Below, piece after piece: positions 1-7,270 of a stretch of 11,559 nt of DNA. The notes below the pieces were generated by a model. That model was not told where the DNA came from, did no database searches, and saw only the letters and a list, made by a program, of their open reading frames with translations. Positions within the stretch are counted from its first letter, which is position 1. Every line of letters starts with the position of its first letter. A program made the position numbers and the translations under genes. The DNA is from Bacilli bacterium. Lineage in GTDB: Bacteria > Bacillota_I > Bacilli_A > ML615J-28 > CAG-698. The stretch lies in contig JALOBF010000038.1 in NCBI GenBank assembly GCA_023228385.1, positions 1 to 11,559 of the forward strand, in the 5' to 3' direction.

Positions 1-304
1 GTTCTTCTTTTTTCAATAAATTAATTCCGCTTGCTTTGGCCAGTTCCAAATAGGCAGTTGATTGTTTTTCATCATATAAATAATAGCTGTCAAGCGGCCG
101 GCTGAGTGGGTCGCGAACCCGAACGGGAATCGTTATCACATCAGCCGCTTTCGCGATTACATCCAAAAAACCGTCACCGCCGTCGGATATCGGCAAATAA
201 TCAGCCGTTATATTTTTCTTCTTTAATTCTTCGGTAATAATTTTACCAAGTTGCGCCGAGGTCAGAGTTCCTTTAAATGAATCAATAAGAGCCAATACCT
301 TCAT
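1..304 (-). CDS. glxK: Glycerate 2-kinase (GlxK/GarK type), N-terminal part, cut by window edge
   Basis: Only the first 101 codons are present; the gene continues beyond the left edge. The product should phosphorylate D-glycerate with ATP to 2-phosphoglycerate in the cytoplasm, feeding lower glycolysis. The translated N-terminus begins MKVLALIDSFKGTLTS, matching the family opening (DSFKGSLSA in most members, carrying active-site residues). It continues with LPISDGGDGFLD at about residues 40-51, the conserved S/A-DGGEG block of the same family, and then DPLSRPLDSYY at about 73-83, equivalent to the conserved DPLGRP segment. The ATG at 304 lies 9 bases after the stop of the upstream esterase gene, and AAGGA precedes it by 7 bases, so the two genes are almost certainly co-transcribed. 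The family assignment rests on remembered motifs, not on a search. The specific symbol is less certain than the family. Confidence 0.85.
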   Translation of the reverse strand, partial: MKVLALIDSFKGTLTSAQLGKIITEELKKKNITADYLPISDGGDGFLDVIAKAADVITIPVRVRDPLSRPLDSYYLYDEKQSTAYLELAKASGINLLKKEE

Positions 305-313
305 AACAAATCC

Positions 314-961
314 TTATCGGGTCTCAATATAATCAATCAATGTTTTCATAATCACCATATGACCGACAATATTGGGGTGAATCCGGTCACGGGATATTTC
401 ATAACTCGTAGCTTCGTGCAATAACAAATCAAATGACTCCTGAACGTCAATATAATGTAAGCCGTATTTTTCGGAAAGTTTTTGCATGGCACTGCGGTAT
501 GTATCCAACTTTCGGCGCATCGGATCTTGCGGATTTACTTCCATGATAAACGGTGAAAGAAAAATGGTTTTAATCTTATTTTCTTTGTTTTGTTCTACAA
601 TCGCTTCAAGATTTTGTTGATAAGTAGCACAATCAACATGAATATCTTTCATTCCCGGACAATCAAAATAACGCCAAACATCATTAACGCCAATCATCAT
701 AACCACCCAATCCGGCTTATATAACAATATATCGGAATAACGAAGCAAAAGGTCGGTAGAGCGGTCGCCATCGGTTCCCTGATTAATAATCCTTAAATGT
801 AAATGCGGATATTGGGCATGAAGATAGGCAAAACTGAGGGCAACATAACCGTTTCCGTACGGACTCCCCGGTAAGCATCCTTCGCCGGCCGGCTTAACCC
901 GACCGCAATCGGTTATGGAATCACCGACAAAAATAATAGTTTGATTTTTCTTAAAAAGCAT
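314..961 (-). CDS. SGNH/GDSL hydrolase, Axe2-like acetylxylan (carbohydrate acetyl) esterase
   Basis: This is a cytoplasmic serine esterase of the SGNH fold, most like Geobacillus Axe2, which removes acetyl groups from xylo-oligosaccharides. Numbered from the ATG at 961 (215 aa), it shows GDS with nucleophile Ser15 (block I), Gly62 in NQG (block II), GVND with Asn93 (block III), and DRIHPN with Asp192 and His195 (block V). The text around them, such as a SITDCGR start, PDWVVMMIGVNDVWR and QDPMRR, follows Axe2 closely. Axe2 is about 219 aa with its triad near 15/191/194, so the gene is full length. There is no signal peptide, so the substrate must be imported oligosaccharide or another intracellular acetyl ester. 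A GTG at 970 is in frame, but the GGTGAT that would be its codon is better read as the ribosome binding site of the ATG at 961. It is the first gene of a pair with glycerate kinase. True substrate is not visible from sequence. Confidence 0.9.
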   Translation of the reverse strand: MLFKKNQTIIFVGDSITDCGRVKPAGEGCLPGSPYGNGYVALSFAYLHAQYPHLHLRIINQGTDGDRSTDLLLRYSDILLYKPDWVVMMIGVNDVWRYFDCPGMKDIHVDCATYQQNLEAIVEQNKENKIKTIFLSPFIMEVNPQDPMRRKLDTYRSAMQKLSEKYGLHYIDVQESFDLLLHEATSYEISRDRIHPNIVGHMVIMKTLIDYIETR

Positions 962-979
962 ATTAATCACCGTTATTTG

Positions 980-1007
980 ATTATATCATATATTTTTATA
1001 ATAGCAA
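980..1007 (-). promoter_or_regulatory. Sigma-A promoter with extended -10 for the esterase/glycerate kinase unit
   Basis: On the minus strand, TTGCTA (1007-1002) is followed by a 16-base spacer and TATAAT (985-980). A TG one base upstream of the hexamer makes it an extended -10 (TGATATAAT). Predicted transcription would begin near 973, leaving a leader of about 12 bases that still contains the GGTGAT ribosome binding site. The -35 matches the consensus at four of six positions. Confidence 0.65.
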
Positions 1008-1008
1008 T

Positions 1009-1048
1009 AAAAAAACAAAAAGTCGGAGCCTTGCGGGTCCGGCCTTTT
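1009..1048 (-). terminator. Rho-independent terminator of the opp operon
   Basis: Read on the minus strand just after the oppA stop, AAAAGGCCGGACCC and GGCTCCGACTTTTT form a stem of about 13 pairs around a GCAA loop. It has two internal mismatches and is followed by TTTTTG then seven T. The T-run ends one base before the -35 box of the next promoter, so one transcription unit ends and the next starts within about 40 bases. On the plus strand one of the mismatches becomes a G-U pair, but only four T follow, so the minus direction is preferred. Confidence 0.7.
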
Positions 1049-1064
1049 GAAAGGAGGATTAGCC

Positions 1065-2798
1065 CTAAGTTGCTAATTCACAATACATAAAGAACTTATA
1101 TCCGAGCGGCGAAGCAAAAAATCCTTTGAGCTTCGGATTAATCATGTAAAGATCGGTGTAGAAGTATACCGGGCAGATAGCGCCGGTTTCCATTAATAAA
1201 TCTTCAGCCTGATGCATTAAATTAAATCTGGTTTCCGGATTGGTTGATGTTTTAACTTGACCAATTATGGCATCATAAGTTTGAGCCCAAGTTTTGTCTT
1301 TATTGGCACCGTAAATTGCAACGCTGGTGTGAGAACCTTTACCGAATTGACAGTCATTATTACCGCTTGTCGAGATCCACATATCGAGGAAAGTAATCGG
1401 ATCGTTATAATCACCTAACCAACCATTACGGGCAATTGTATAATCACCGTTTTTCCGGGTGTTAAGGAAAGTGTTCCACTCCTGAGTACTGATATTCATC
1501 GTAATGCCATAACCAGCAAAGACTTCTTTAATATAAGTGGCAATGGCTTCATGACCGGTACTGGGATTAGTGATATAATTGAAACTCGGAAAGTTGGTAA
1601 ACTTTTTGGAGGTTTCGTTCCAGGTGTAACCGGCATCTTTAAGAAGTTGAACCGCCGTGGCACAGTTTTGTTGATAATCGGTTTTCTTAACCGAATAATA
1701 GCCTTGTCCGTCGCGATTTACACCGCTTTTAGAAACAAATTCGGCACCGTCCGGTTCGGTAAGTCCACTCGGAACATAACTGTTGGCCGGAATTTGGCCG
1801 GCTTGTCCGATTTGCTCAACAATATGGTTACGATCGATTAATAAACTGAGAGCTTTGCGAACATTGGCTTTTTTCACTTCATCAGTTACAATATCGCCAT
1901 AAATAACATCATCGGCAATGTTAAAGCAAATATAATAAGTACCCAACTGACCGGTTACGACGAATTCACTCGGATAGTCTTTTTTCAGTCTTGCAATTTC
2001 CTGATTGGGAACCGTGTCAATAAACTTATATTTGCCGTTAATGTAATTGGTAAGGATGGCATTGTCATCATCGGATAAAGCAAATTCAATGCTTTTAATC
2101 TTGACTTGTTCAGCATTATGATAATTTTCGTTCTTTTCAAAAATCATTTTACTATTGTGTTTCCAATATGTCATTTTATAAGGCCCGTTACCGATATAGG
2201 TTTTGGGTTTTGTTGCCCAGGCATCGGGATTAGCTTCAATAACAGATTTTTTAACCGGCATATATGTCGGAAAAGCACAAAGTTCAAAGAAATAAGGGAC
2301 AAAATTTTTCAGGACAACCGTCAGTTGTTTTCCGTCGGCGGAGGCCTTTACATTCAAATTGTTTTCTTCATATCCATCAATTACGTCAAACATATACTCG
2401 TAATCCGCACCGGTTGCGGGATCGACGGCCCGTTTCCAAGCATATTCAAAATCAGCAGCGGTTAAAGCACTTCCGTCCGACCATTTCAAACCGTCTTTCA
2501 TAGTAAATACATACTTGACTTTTCCCCCGGTTAATGTAACCGGTTCGGGAAGTTTTTTAACGCAATCAGGGACAAGTTCCAATTTACCGTCGACTAATTG
2601 ATAACCGACCAACCCCGAAAAGGCATGAATAATAACCGTCGCACCGTCGACCGCACTGTTCAAAGCCGGATCAATCGTATCCGGATTAGGGCCGACACAA
2701 ATAACAAGCTCGGCTTTTTTCCCGCCGCAAGCCGACAAGAAAAACAAGGTTGCTAAGAAAATTACAAAAGCAAAAGCTTTTTTAAAAATGTTTTTCAT
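1065..2798 (-). CDS. oppA: Oligopeptide/dipeptide ABC importer substrate-binding lipoprotein (OppA/DppA-like)
   Basis: This is the extracellular binding lipoprotein (577 aa) that captures peptides and hands them to the OppBC channel. A basic N-terminus and hydrophobic stretch lead to the lipobox LSAC, with the lipid-modified Cys at residue 24. The mature part opens with a family 5 binding-protein start (PNPDTIDPALNSA), then FTMKDGLKWSDGSALTAADFEYAWKRA-type text at about residues 98-124, the classic signature region of this family. FNIADD at about 291 and an SLLIDR helix at about 317 are also typical. The ATG at 2798 has AAGGAGG four bases upstream. It is the last gene of a five-gene operon and follows oppF by 54 bases containing a hairpin, a place where binding-protein expression is often raised relative to the channel genes. 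It could serve dipeptides or oligopeptides; the ligand is not decidable from sequence. Confidence 0.93.
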   Translation of the reverse strand: MKNIFKKAFAFVIFLATLFFLSACGGKKAELVICVGPNPDTIDPALNSAVDGATVIIHAFSGLVGYQLVDGKLELVPDCVKKLPEPVTLTGGKVKYVFTMKDGLKWSDGSALTAADFEYAWKRAVDPATGADYEYMFDVIDGYEENNLNVKASADGKQLTVVLKNFVPYFFELCAFPTYMPVKKSVIEANPDAWATKPKTYIGNGPYKMTYWKHNSKMIFEKNENYHNAEQVKIKSIEFALSDDDNAILTNYINGKYKFIDTVPNQEIARLKKDYPSEFVVTGQLGTYYICFNIADDVIYGDIVTDEVKKANVRKALSLLIDRNHIVEQIGQAGQIPANSYVPSGLTEPDGAEFVSKSGVNRDGQGYYSVKKTDYQQNCATAVQLLKDAGYTWNETSKKFTNFPSFNYITNPSTGHEAIATYIKEVFAGYGITMNISTQEWNTFLNTRKNGDYTIARNGWLGDYNDPITFLDMWISTSGNNDCQFGKGSHTSVAIYGANKDKTWAQTYDAIIGQVKTSTNPETRFNLMHQAEDLLMETGAICPVYFYTDLYMINPKLKGFFASPLGYKFFMYCELAT

Positions 2799-2821
2799 TT
2801 TTCCTCCTTATCACTATATAT

Positions 2822-2848
2822 ATAAACCATGCCTTCGCATGTGTTTAT
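2822..2848 (-). other. Intercistronic hairpin between oppF and oppA
   Basis: The arms ATAAAC-CATGC and GCATG-GTTTAT form 11 base pairs with a single bulged base and a four-base loop. The hairpin starts 4 bases after the oppF stop codon on the transcribed strand and lies upstream of the strong oppA ribosome binding site. No T-run follows in the direction of transcription (the sequence after it is ATATATAG), so it is more likely an RNA processing or stability element than a full terminator. That role is an inference. Confidence 0.55.
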
Positions 2849-2852
2849 CCGA

Positions 2853-3845
2853 TTAATATAAAATACATGATACAAAGTGGTCTTTGCTTACTTCTTTAAA
2901 CTCCAGCGAAAAGCCGGCGCAGGCTTCAGTTGCCCGCGGGCATCTGGTCCGGAACGGACAACCGGATGGCATATTTAAGGGGCTGGGGACATCGCCTTTA
3001 AGTATAATCCTTTTACGGGTGCGGGCCCGCTTGGGATCGGCAATCGGAATCGCCGATAGTAATGAGACTGTATAGGGGTGAAGCGGATGCTTCATTAATT
3101 CCTCGGCAGCGGCAAGCTCCACAATCTTTCCCAAATACATTACGGCAATTCGGCGCGAAATATGTTCAACAATATGTAAGTCATGGGCGATAAACAGGTA
3201 AGTAAGTCCCAGTTTCTTTTGCAAATCTTCAAACATATTTATGATTTGTGCCTGAATCGAGACATCAAGGGCCGATACCGGTTCGTCACAAACAATAAAT
3301 TCGGGACTCATGGCTAAAGCCCGGGCTATGCCGATTCTTTGCCGTTGACCGCCGCTAAACTCGTGAACATAGCGGGTCGCATGCTCGCTCGAAAGACCGA
3401 CCAGATTCATTAACTCATTTATCCGCGCCTTTCTTTCTTCTTTGTTGATATATAGTTTATGAACATCGAGCGGTTCGCCGATAATATCTCCGACGGTCAT
3501 ACGCGGATTAAGCGACGAATAAGGATCTTGAAAAACCATTGCCGCTTTTTTTCTAAACTTGACTAAACTTTCTTTATCTTGAATTTTTTTACCTTTGAAT
3601 ATTATTTCTCCGGATGTCGGTTTATACAAATGAAGGAGGGCCCGACCGACGGTCGTCTTGCCGCAACCGGATTCACCGACCAGTCCGAGTGTTTCTCCCT
3701 TTTTAATTCCAAACGAAACATCATCAACCGCCTTTAAATACAAAGACTTCATAAAACCGACCCGAACCGGGAAATATTGTTTTAAATTTCTTACCTCAAG
3801 CAAATATTCTTCTTTTTGATTGTTATCATTGATTGCGGATGTCAT
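2853..3845 (-). CDS. oppF: Peptide ABC importer ATPase subunit OppF/DppF-like
   Basis: This is one of two ATPases that power the peptide importer from the cytoplasmic side. The 330-aa protein shows Walker A GESGCGKT (57-64), Q-loop FQDP (105-108), signature FSGGQRQR (163-170), Walker B FIVCDEP (183-189) and switch His221 in the IAHDL segment. The C-terminal Opp/Dpp extension carries Cys296, Cys302, Cys309 and Cys327, a spacing known in these ATPases and linked in one mycobacterial Opp structure to a [4Fe-4S] cluster. An N-terminal YFPVRVGFMKS segment (24-34), inserted before the first strand pair, is typical of the F rather than the D subunit. Its ATG at 3845 lies 20 bases inside oppD and is preceded by AGGAGGTGA (3860-3852), a full nine-base complement to the 16S rRNA tail. 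The overlap suggests coupled translation of the ATPase pair. Confidence 0.94.
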   Translation of the reverse strand: MTSAINDNNQKEEYLLEVRNLKQYFPVRVGFMKSLYLKAVDDVSFGIKKGETLGLVGESGCGKTTVGRALLHLYKPTSGEIIFKGKKIQDKESLVKFRKKAAMVFQDPYSSLNPRMTVGDIIGEPLDVHKLYINKEERKARINELMNLVGLSSEHATRYVHEFSGGQRQRIGIARALAMSPEFIVCDEPVSALDVSIQAQIINMFEDLQKKLGLTYLFIAHDLHIVEHISRRIAVMYLGKIVELAAAEELMKHPLHPYTVSLLSAIPIADPKRARTRKRIILKGDVPSPLNMPSGCPFRTRCPRATEACAGFSLEFKEVSKDHFVSCILY

Positions 3846-4860
3846 GTTCCTTCACCTCCTCCTCAGGCAATAATACGGCATCGCCGGAGGTAATCATTTC
3901 TTTTACCGCCGTCCAGCAGGTGGTATAATGACCGGATTCAATTTCAATGGGATCCACGATTCGCTCGAGACAAATTTTCATTGCCTTGGGACAACGTGGA
4001 CAAAAGGCACAACCCTTAGGCATATTAAGGAGATCTATCGGTGTTCCTTCAATCGGAACGAGTCTTTCTTTTTTTCTGACCTTACTCGGAATGGAACGCA
4101 TCAGTCCTTTGGTATATTCATGTTTCGGATTATAAAAAATTTGATCGGTCGAGCCGGTCTCGACAATCTTTCCTCCGTACATAACGATAATCCGGTCGCA
4201 CATACCGGCGACAACTCCAAGGTCATGGGTAATAAGAATCGTCGCCATTTCGAATTTACGTTGTATTTCCTGAATTAAGTCAAGGATCTGCGCCTGGATT
4301 GTTACATCAAGGGCGGTTGTCGGTTCATCGGCAATTAAAATTTCCGGTTCGCAAGAAAGCGCCATGGCAATCATAACCCGCTGCCGCATTCCGCCCGACA
4401 GCTCATAAGGATACTGTTTAAGCCGCCGTTCCGGTTCATTAACGCCTACCAGCCTTAACATTTCAAGAGCCCGCAGGCTCGCCGCTTCATCTTGGCGTTC
4501 CGTATGAAGTTTAATTGCTTCCGTTAATTGATTGCCGATGGTATATACCGGATTTAGGCTTGTCATCGGGTCCTGAAAAATCATACTTATTTTATTGCCG
4601 CGGATCGTCTGCATTACATTTTCATCCGCCCCGACCAATTCCTGGTTGTTAAATTTGATACTGCCGGATACTATTTTTCCGGGAGGAACCAATATTTGCA
4701 ATATCGAATAAGCGGTTACCGATTTGCCGCTTCCCGATTCCCCGACAATACCTAAAATTTCTCCTTTTTCAAGCTTAAACGAAATACCGTCAAGAGCTTT
4801 AACCTCACCCAAAGGAGTATAAAAAGAGGTATGCAAATCTTTAATTTCTAAAATGCTCAT
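3826..4860 (-). CDS. oppD: Peptide ABC importer ATPase subunit OppD/DppD-like
   Basis: This is the second ATPase of the importer (344 aa), expected to pair with OppF beneath the OppBC channel. Walker A GESGSGKS is at 40-47, Q-loop FQDP at 95-98, signature LSGGMRQR at 154-161, Walker B ILIADEP at 174-180 and switch His212. The C-terminal extension after about residue 255 contains Cys284, 287, 290, 297 and 315 in GCAFCPRCPKAMKIC, the Oligo_HPY-type domain that marks peptide and nickel importers. Nothing is missing and length is normal. The ATG at 4860 follows AGGAGG (4873-4868) by 7 bases, and that site overlaps the end of oppC. The gene ends in TGA followed directly by TAA. Transported substrate is inferred only from family and operon context. 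Confidence 0.94.
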   Translation of the reverse strand: MSILEIKDLHTSFYTPLGEVKALDGISFKLEKGEILGIVGESGSGKSVTAYSILQILVPPGKIVSGSIKFNNQELVGADENVMQTIRGNKISMIFQDPMTSLNPVYTIGNQLTEAIKLHTERQDEAASLRALEMLRLVGVNEPERRLKQYPYELSGGMRQRVMIAMALSCEPEILIADEPTTALDVTIQAQILDLIQEIQRKFEMATILITHDLGVVAGMCDRIIVMYGGKIVETGSTDQIFYNPKHEYTKGLMRSIPSKVRKKERLVPIEGTPIDLLNMPKGCAFCPRCPKAMKICLERIVDPIEIESGHYTTCWTAVKEMITSGDAVLLPEEEVKEHDIRNQ

Positions 4861-4871
4861 TATAATTCCTC

Positions 4872-5951
4872 CTAGTTTTTAAGTTTCGGATCGAAAGCAT
4901 CACGCAAGCCGTCACCGAATAGATTAAGCGATAGAACAATTAAACTGATTGAAATAGCGGGGATAACCAGGCGATAGGTATAACTAAAAACTCCGTCCAA
5001 AGCATGGGCAGCAAGCGAACCTAAACTCGGCATCGGTATCTCCACACCCAATCCGAGAAAACTTAAAAAACTTTCGGTAAAAATGGCGGAGGGAATTTGC
5101 AAAGCGGTCGAAATGATAATGACGCTGATACAGTTGGGCAATAAATGCTTACGAATAATGCGAGCCGGGGAGGCCCCAATTGAACGGGCCGCCAAGACAA
5201 AATCCTCGTTTTTCACGCTTAATATCTGACCGCGAATCAGTCGGGCCATACTGACCCAGTAAAGAAGACCGAATACAAGAAAAATACCGAGCATATTGGG
5301 GCCCAACCGGGCGAAGATACCGGTTAATTTTAAATCTTTCTGGTTTCTGATAATGACCGAGAGCAATATTATAATAAGCATATCAGGCAAAGAATATATC
5401 ATATCAACAAAACGCATCATAATCAAATCGGTCTTACCGCCGGCATAACCGGCAATCGATCCGTAAATCAAACCAATAATCAAAACGATAATACTGGCAA
5501 AAAAACCAACAAACAATGATATTCTCGTCCCATAAATAACTCGAATAAAATAATCGCGACCATGCTCATCGGTGCCGAAGATATGGGGAAAGACAAATTC
5601 GCCGGCAGCAATTCGCGTTTTTTCCGTTTCACCGTATTGAAACGGTTTTAGGTTGCTGTAAGTAGGATCAACCGGAACACCGGGTTGTTGTCCCAACATT
5701 TTTTCATATGTATAGGGATAAAACATCGGAACAAAAATTGTAACCAAAACAATAAACACAATAACAAAAAAGCAAATCATTGCGATTTTGTTTTTTCGTA
5801 GTCTTCTGATTCCGTCTTTAAAAAAACTTACCGGTTCACGCCTGACCTCTTGTTGAGACTTTTCCTCGGCGGTCGCCGGATTGAATTTATTAAGATTCAG
5901 TTGAAAACTTAAGGGGTTTTTCTTTATATTATTGATTTTATTTTCAATCAC
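4872..5951 (-). CDS. oppC: Peptide ABC importer permease OppC/DppC-like
   Basis: This is one of the two membrane channel subunits (359 aa). A charged cytoplasmic tail of about 55 residues leads to the first membrane helix (57-77), then a long external loop to FPHIFGTDEHGRDYFIRVIYG (121-141), the hallmark of OppC-type permeases. Further helices follow at about 145-170, 184-200, 220-237, 275-300 and 325-345. The cytoplasmic coupling loop LAARSIGASPARIIRKHLLP (253-272) is the EAA motif that docks on the ATPases. The end, LFGDGLRDAFDPKLKN, is also typical. The start is GTG at 5951, 10 bases after AGGAG, a somewhat long spacing. No better start is visible, because the next in-frame ATG lies within the first helix. 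It begins 14 bases after oppB ends. Substrate class is inferred from the operon. Confidence 0.93.
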   Translation of the reverse strand: MIENKINNIKKNPLSFQLNLNKFNPATAEEKSQQEVRREPVSFFKDGIRRLRKNKIAMICFFVIVFIVLVTIFVPMFYPYTYEKMLGQQPGVPVDPTYSNLKPFQYGETEKTRIAAGEFVFPHIFGTDEHGRDYFIRVIYGTRISLFVGFFASIIVLIIGLIYGSIAGYAGGKTDLIMMRFVDMIYSLPDMLIIILLSVIIRNQKDLKLTGIFARLGPNMLGIFLVFGLLYWVSMARLIRGQILSVKNEDFVLAARSIGASPARIIRKHLLPNCISVIIISTALQIPSAIFTESFLSFLGLGVEIPMPSLGSLAAHALDGVFSYTYRLVIPAISISLIVLSLNLFGDGLRDAFDPKLKN

Positions 5952-5965
5952 GTTTTCACACGCTC

Positions 5966-6889
5966 CTAACTGAAATCAATTCTGGGATCAACAATTCGAT
6001 ATAAAATATCGGTTACCAGATTCATAATAACGATTAATGATGCCAAAAATACGGTTGTTCCCATTATAAGCGGATAATCGCGATTGGTTATACTGTTAAT
6101 GAAAGCCCGACTGATTCCGGGAACATTAAATATTTTCTCGACAACCAAACTGCCGGTCAAAATATAGGCAAGCATCGGACCGACATAAGTCAATACCGGA
6201 ATAAGGGCATTTTTAAGGGCATGCTTGAATATAACTTTATTTTTGGTTACGCCTTTTGCCCGGGCCGTTCTGATATAATCCTGACCCAAGACATCAAGCA
6301 TACTAGAACGGGTTAGGCGGGTAATATAGGCCATCGGATATAAACTTAAAGTCAAAATCGGGAAAATATAACCGCCGGGAGCCGGCATGCCCAGTAATTT
6401 CGGAATTGCAATAAAAAAAAGGAGAAGAATAAAAGTTCCGATAACAAAACTGGGAACGGCAACAAAAGCGGTTGATACCACCATCGTCACTTTGTCGGTG
6501 GTCTTGTTACGCCGGACCGCCGCCGCTGAACCGAGAATAATCCCAATAATTATGGCAATCAGGGCCGCCAGACTGCCGATTTTGGCCGATTCCGCAAAAC
6601 CGCTGAAAATAATCTCTTTAACTGTCATTCCTCGTTGCTTTAAAGAAAGACCGAAATCAAACCGAAGCAGATCGCCAAGATAAGTAAAATATTGGGTTAT
6701 AAGCGGTTTATCAAGACCGTATTTTTTCTCCAAAGCTCTCTGCACTTCTTCCGTTATCGCCTTCTCACCCAAGAAAGGACCGCCCGGAATCGCATGCATC
6801 AGAAAAAAAGTAACGGTAATTACAAATAAAATTGTTACCAAGGCCAGCAATATTCTTTTTACCATATAATTTACAAATTTCGTATCCAT
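5966..6889 (-). CDS. oppB: Peptide ABC importer permease OppB/DppB-like
   Basis: This is the first gene of the importer operon and the other channel subunit (307 aa, normal length). It has a membrane helix at 12-32, AIPGGPF just after it (the conserved PGDP-like turn of OppB), and YGLDKPLITQYFTYLGDLLRFDFGLS-type text at 57-82. Further helices lie at about 104-125, 135-162, 173-190, 228-248 and 275-297. The EAA coupling loop RTARAKGVTKNKVIFKHALK lies at 207-226, and VEKIFNVPGISR (250-261) and DPRIDFS at the end complete the family pattern. The ATG at 6889 has only a modest ribosome binding site (GAGG four bases upstream), weaker than those of the later genes in the operon. No other start fits the family N-terminus. 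Confidence 0.93.
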   Translation of the reverse strand: MDTKFVNYMVKRILLALVTILFVITVTFFLMHAIPGGPFLGEKAITEEVQRALEKKYGLDKPLITQYFTYLGDLLRFDFGLSLKQRGMTVKEIIFSGFAESAKIGSLAALIAIIIGIILGSAAAVRRNKTTDKVTMVVSTAFVAVPSFVIGTFILLLFFIAIPKLLGMPAPGGYIFPILTLSLYPMAYITRLTRSSMLDVLGQDYIRTARAKGVTKNKVIFKHALKNALIPVLTYVGPMLAYILTGSLVVEKIFNVPGISRAFINSITNRDYPLIMGTTVFLASLIVIMNLVTDILYRIVDPRIDFS

Positions 6890-7032
6890 AAGACCTCACT
6901 CTTCTTATATAACAGCTGTTTTAATCAAAAACCGAATATTCCAATAAAATTCCGAATATAAAGCTACCGCCCTATTGCTTTTATTATCTTTCTGATTATG
7001 CGAAAATTTTTGTATATATTTGTATATAATTG

Positions 7033-7041
7033 CTTATACCA
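7033..7041 (-). promoter_or_regulatory. Weak candidate promoter (extended -10) for the opp operon
   Basis: Minus-strand TGGTATAAG is an extended -10 with five of six matches to TATAAT. No convincing -35 box lies upstream, and the leader to oppB would be about 140 bases. It is the best candidate I could find, but other AT-rich hexamers nearby are nearly as good. Confidence 0.3.
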
Positions 7042-7123
7042 TTAATGCGATACGAAAAATGAAATTATTTGCGATATTTTATGAAAGTGTTTTCTTTTTG
7101 CATATTTCCATGAAAAAAGCGAT

Positions 7124-7137
7124 TTAAAGCGTTTTCA
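7124..7137. promoter_or_regulatory. Candidate CcpA catabolite-responsive element (cre)
   Basis: TTAAAGCGTTTTCA differs at one position from the strong cre form TGAAAGCGTTTTCA. A second, poorer copy, TGAAAGTGTTTTCT (two mismatches), lies 42 bp to the left at 7082-7095. Binding by CcpA and a role in opp or SASP control are inference from consensus only. Confidence 0.4.
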
Positions 7138-7237
7138 ATAATGAATTAAATGTCGGTTGTTATCGAAAAATAGTATTGAAAATTAATAAACATTTATTGT
7201 TAGATATTTATTTAATAGTAATTATCAAGCGGGGAAA

Positions 7238-7244
7238 TATAATA
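7238..7244 (+). promoter_or_regulatory. Candidate -10 box for the SASP gene
   Basis: TATAATA sits 33 bases before the TTG start, so a transcript would begin near 7251 and just include the ribosome binding site. It matches the sigma-A -10 fully and the sigma-G -10 pattern (CATnHTA) except for its first base. SASP genes are normally read by forespore sigma-G, but no good sigma-G -35 is visible at the right spacing, so the sigma factor is unresolved. Confidence 0.3.
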
Positions 7245-7270
7245 TCGGGTGCTAAAAGGAGGTCATTGCA

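Larger units (their letters stand above)
6890..7270. other. Divergent AT-rich intergenic region between oppB and the SASP gene
   Basis: This 381-bp stretch has no credible gene except the ribosome binding site of the SASP gene at its right end. It holds a perfect 10-bp palindrome AACAGCTGTT (6911-6920), two copies of CCGAATAT exactly 20 bp apart (6932 and 6952), and two head-to-tail copies of TTTGTATATA (7009-7028). It also has two cre-like sequences (7082-7095 and 7124-7137). Promoters for the opp operon and the SASP gene must lie here, but only weak candidates can be named. Confidence 0.6.

Noticed and set aside
968..970. GTG as start of the SGNH esterase
   Set aside because: No ribosome binding site lies upstream of it, whereas its own bases form the GGTGAT site for the ATG at 961; the shorter form also matches the Axe2 residue numbering.
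2106..2503. Two plus-strand open frames of 79 and 119 codons inside oppA
   Set aside because: They lie antisense to a well-supported gene and have no ribosome binding site or recognisable motifs.
7076..7107. Possible sigma-G promoter (TTATG, 17-base spacer, CATATTT) for the SASP gene
   Set aside because: Partial matches in both boxes and about 165 bases from the start codon, far longer than usual for SASP genes.
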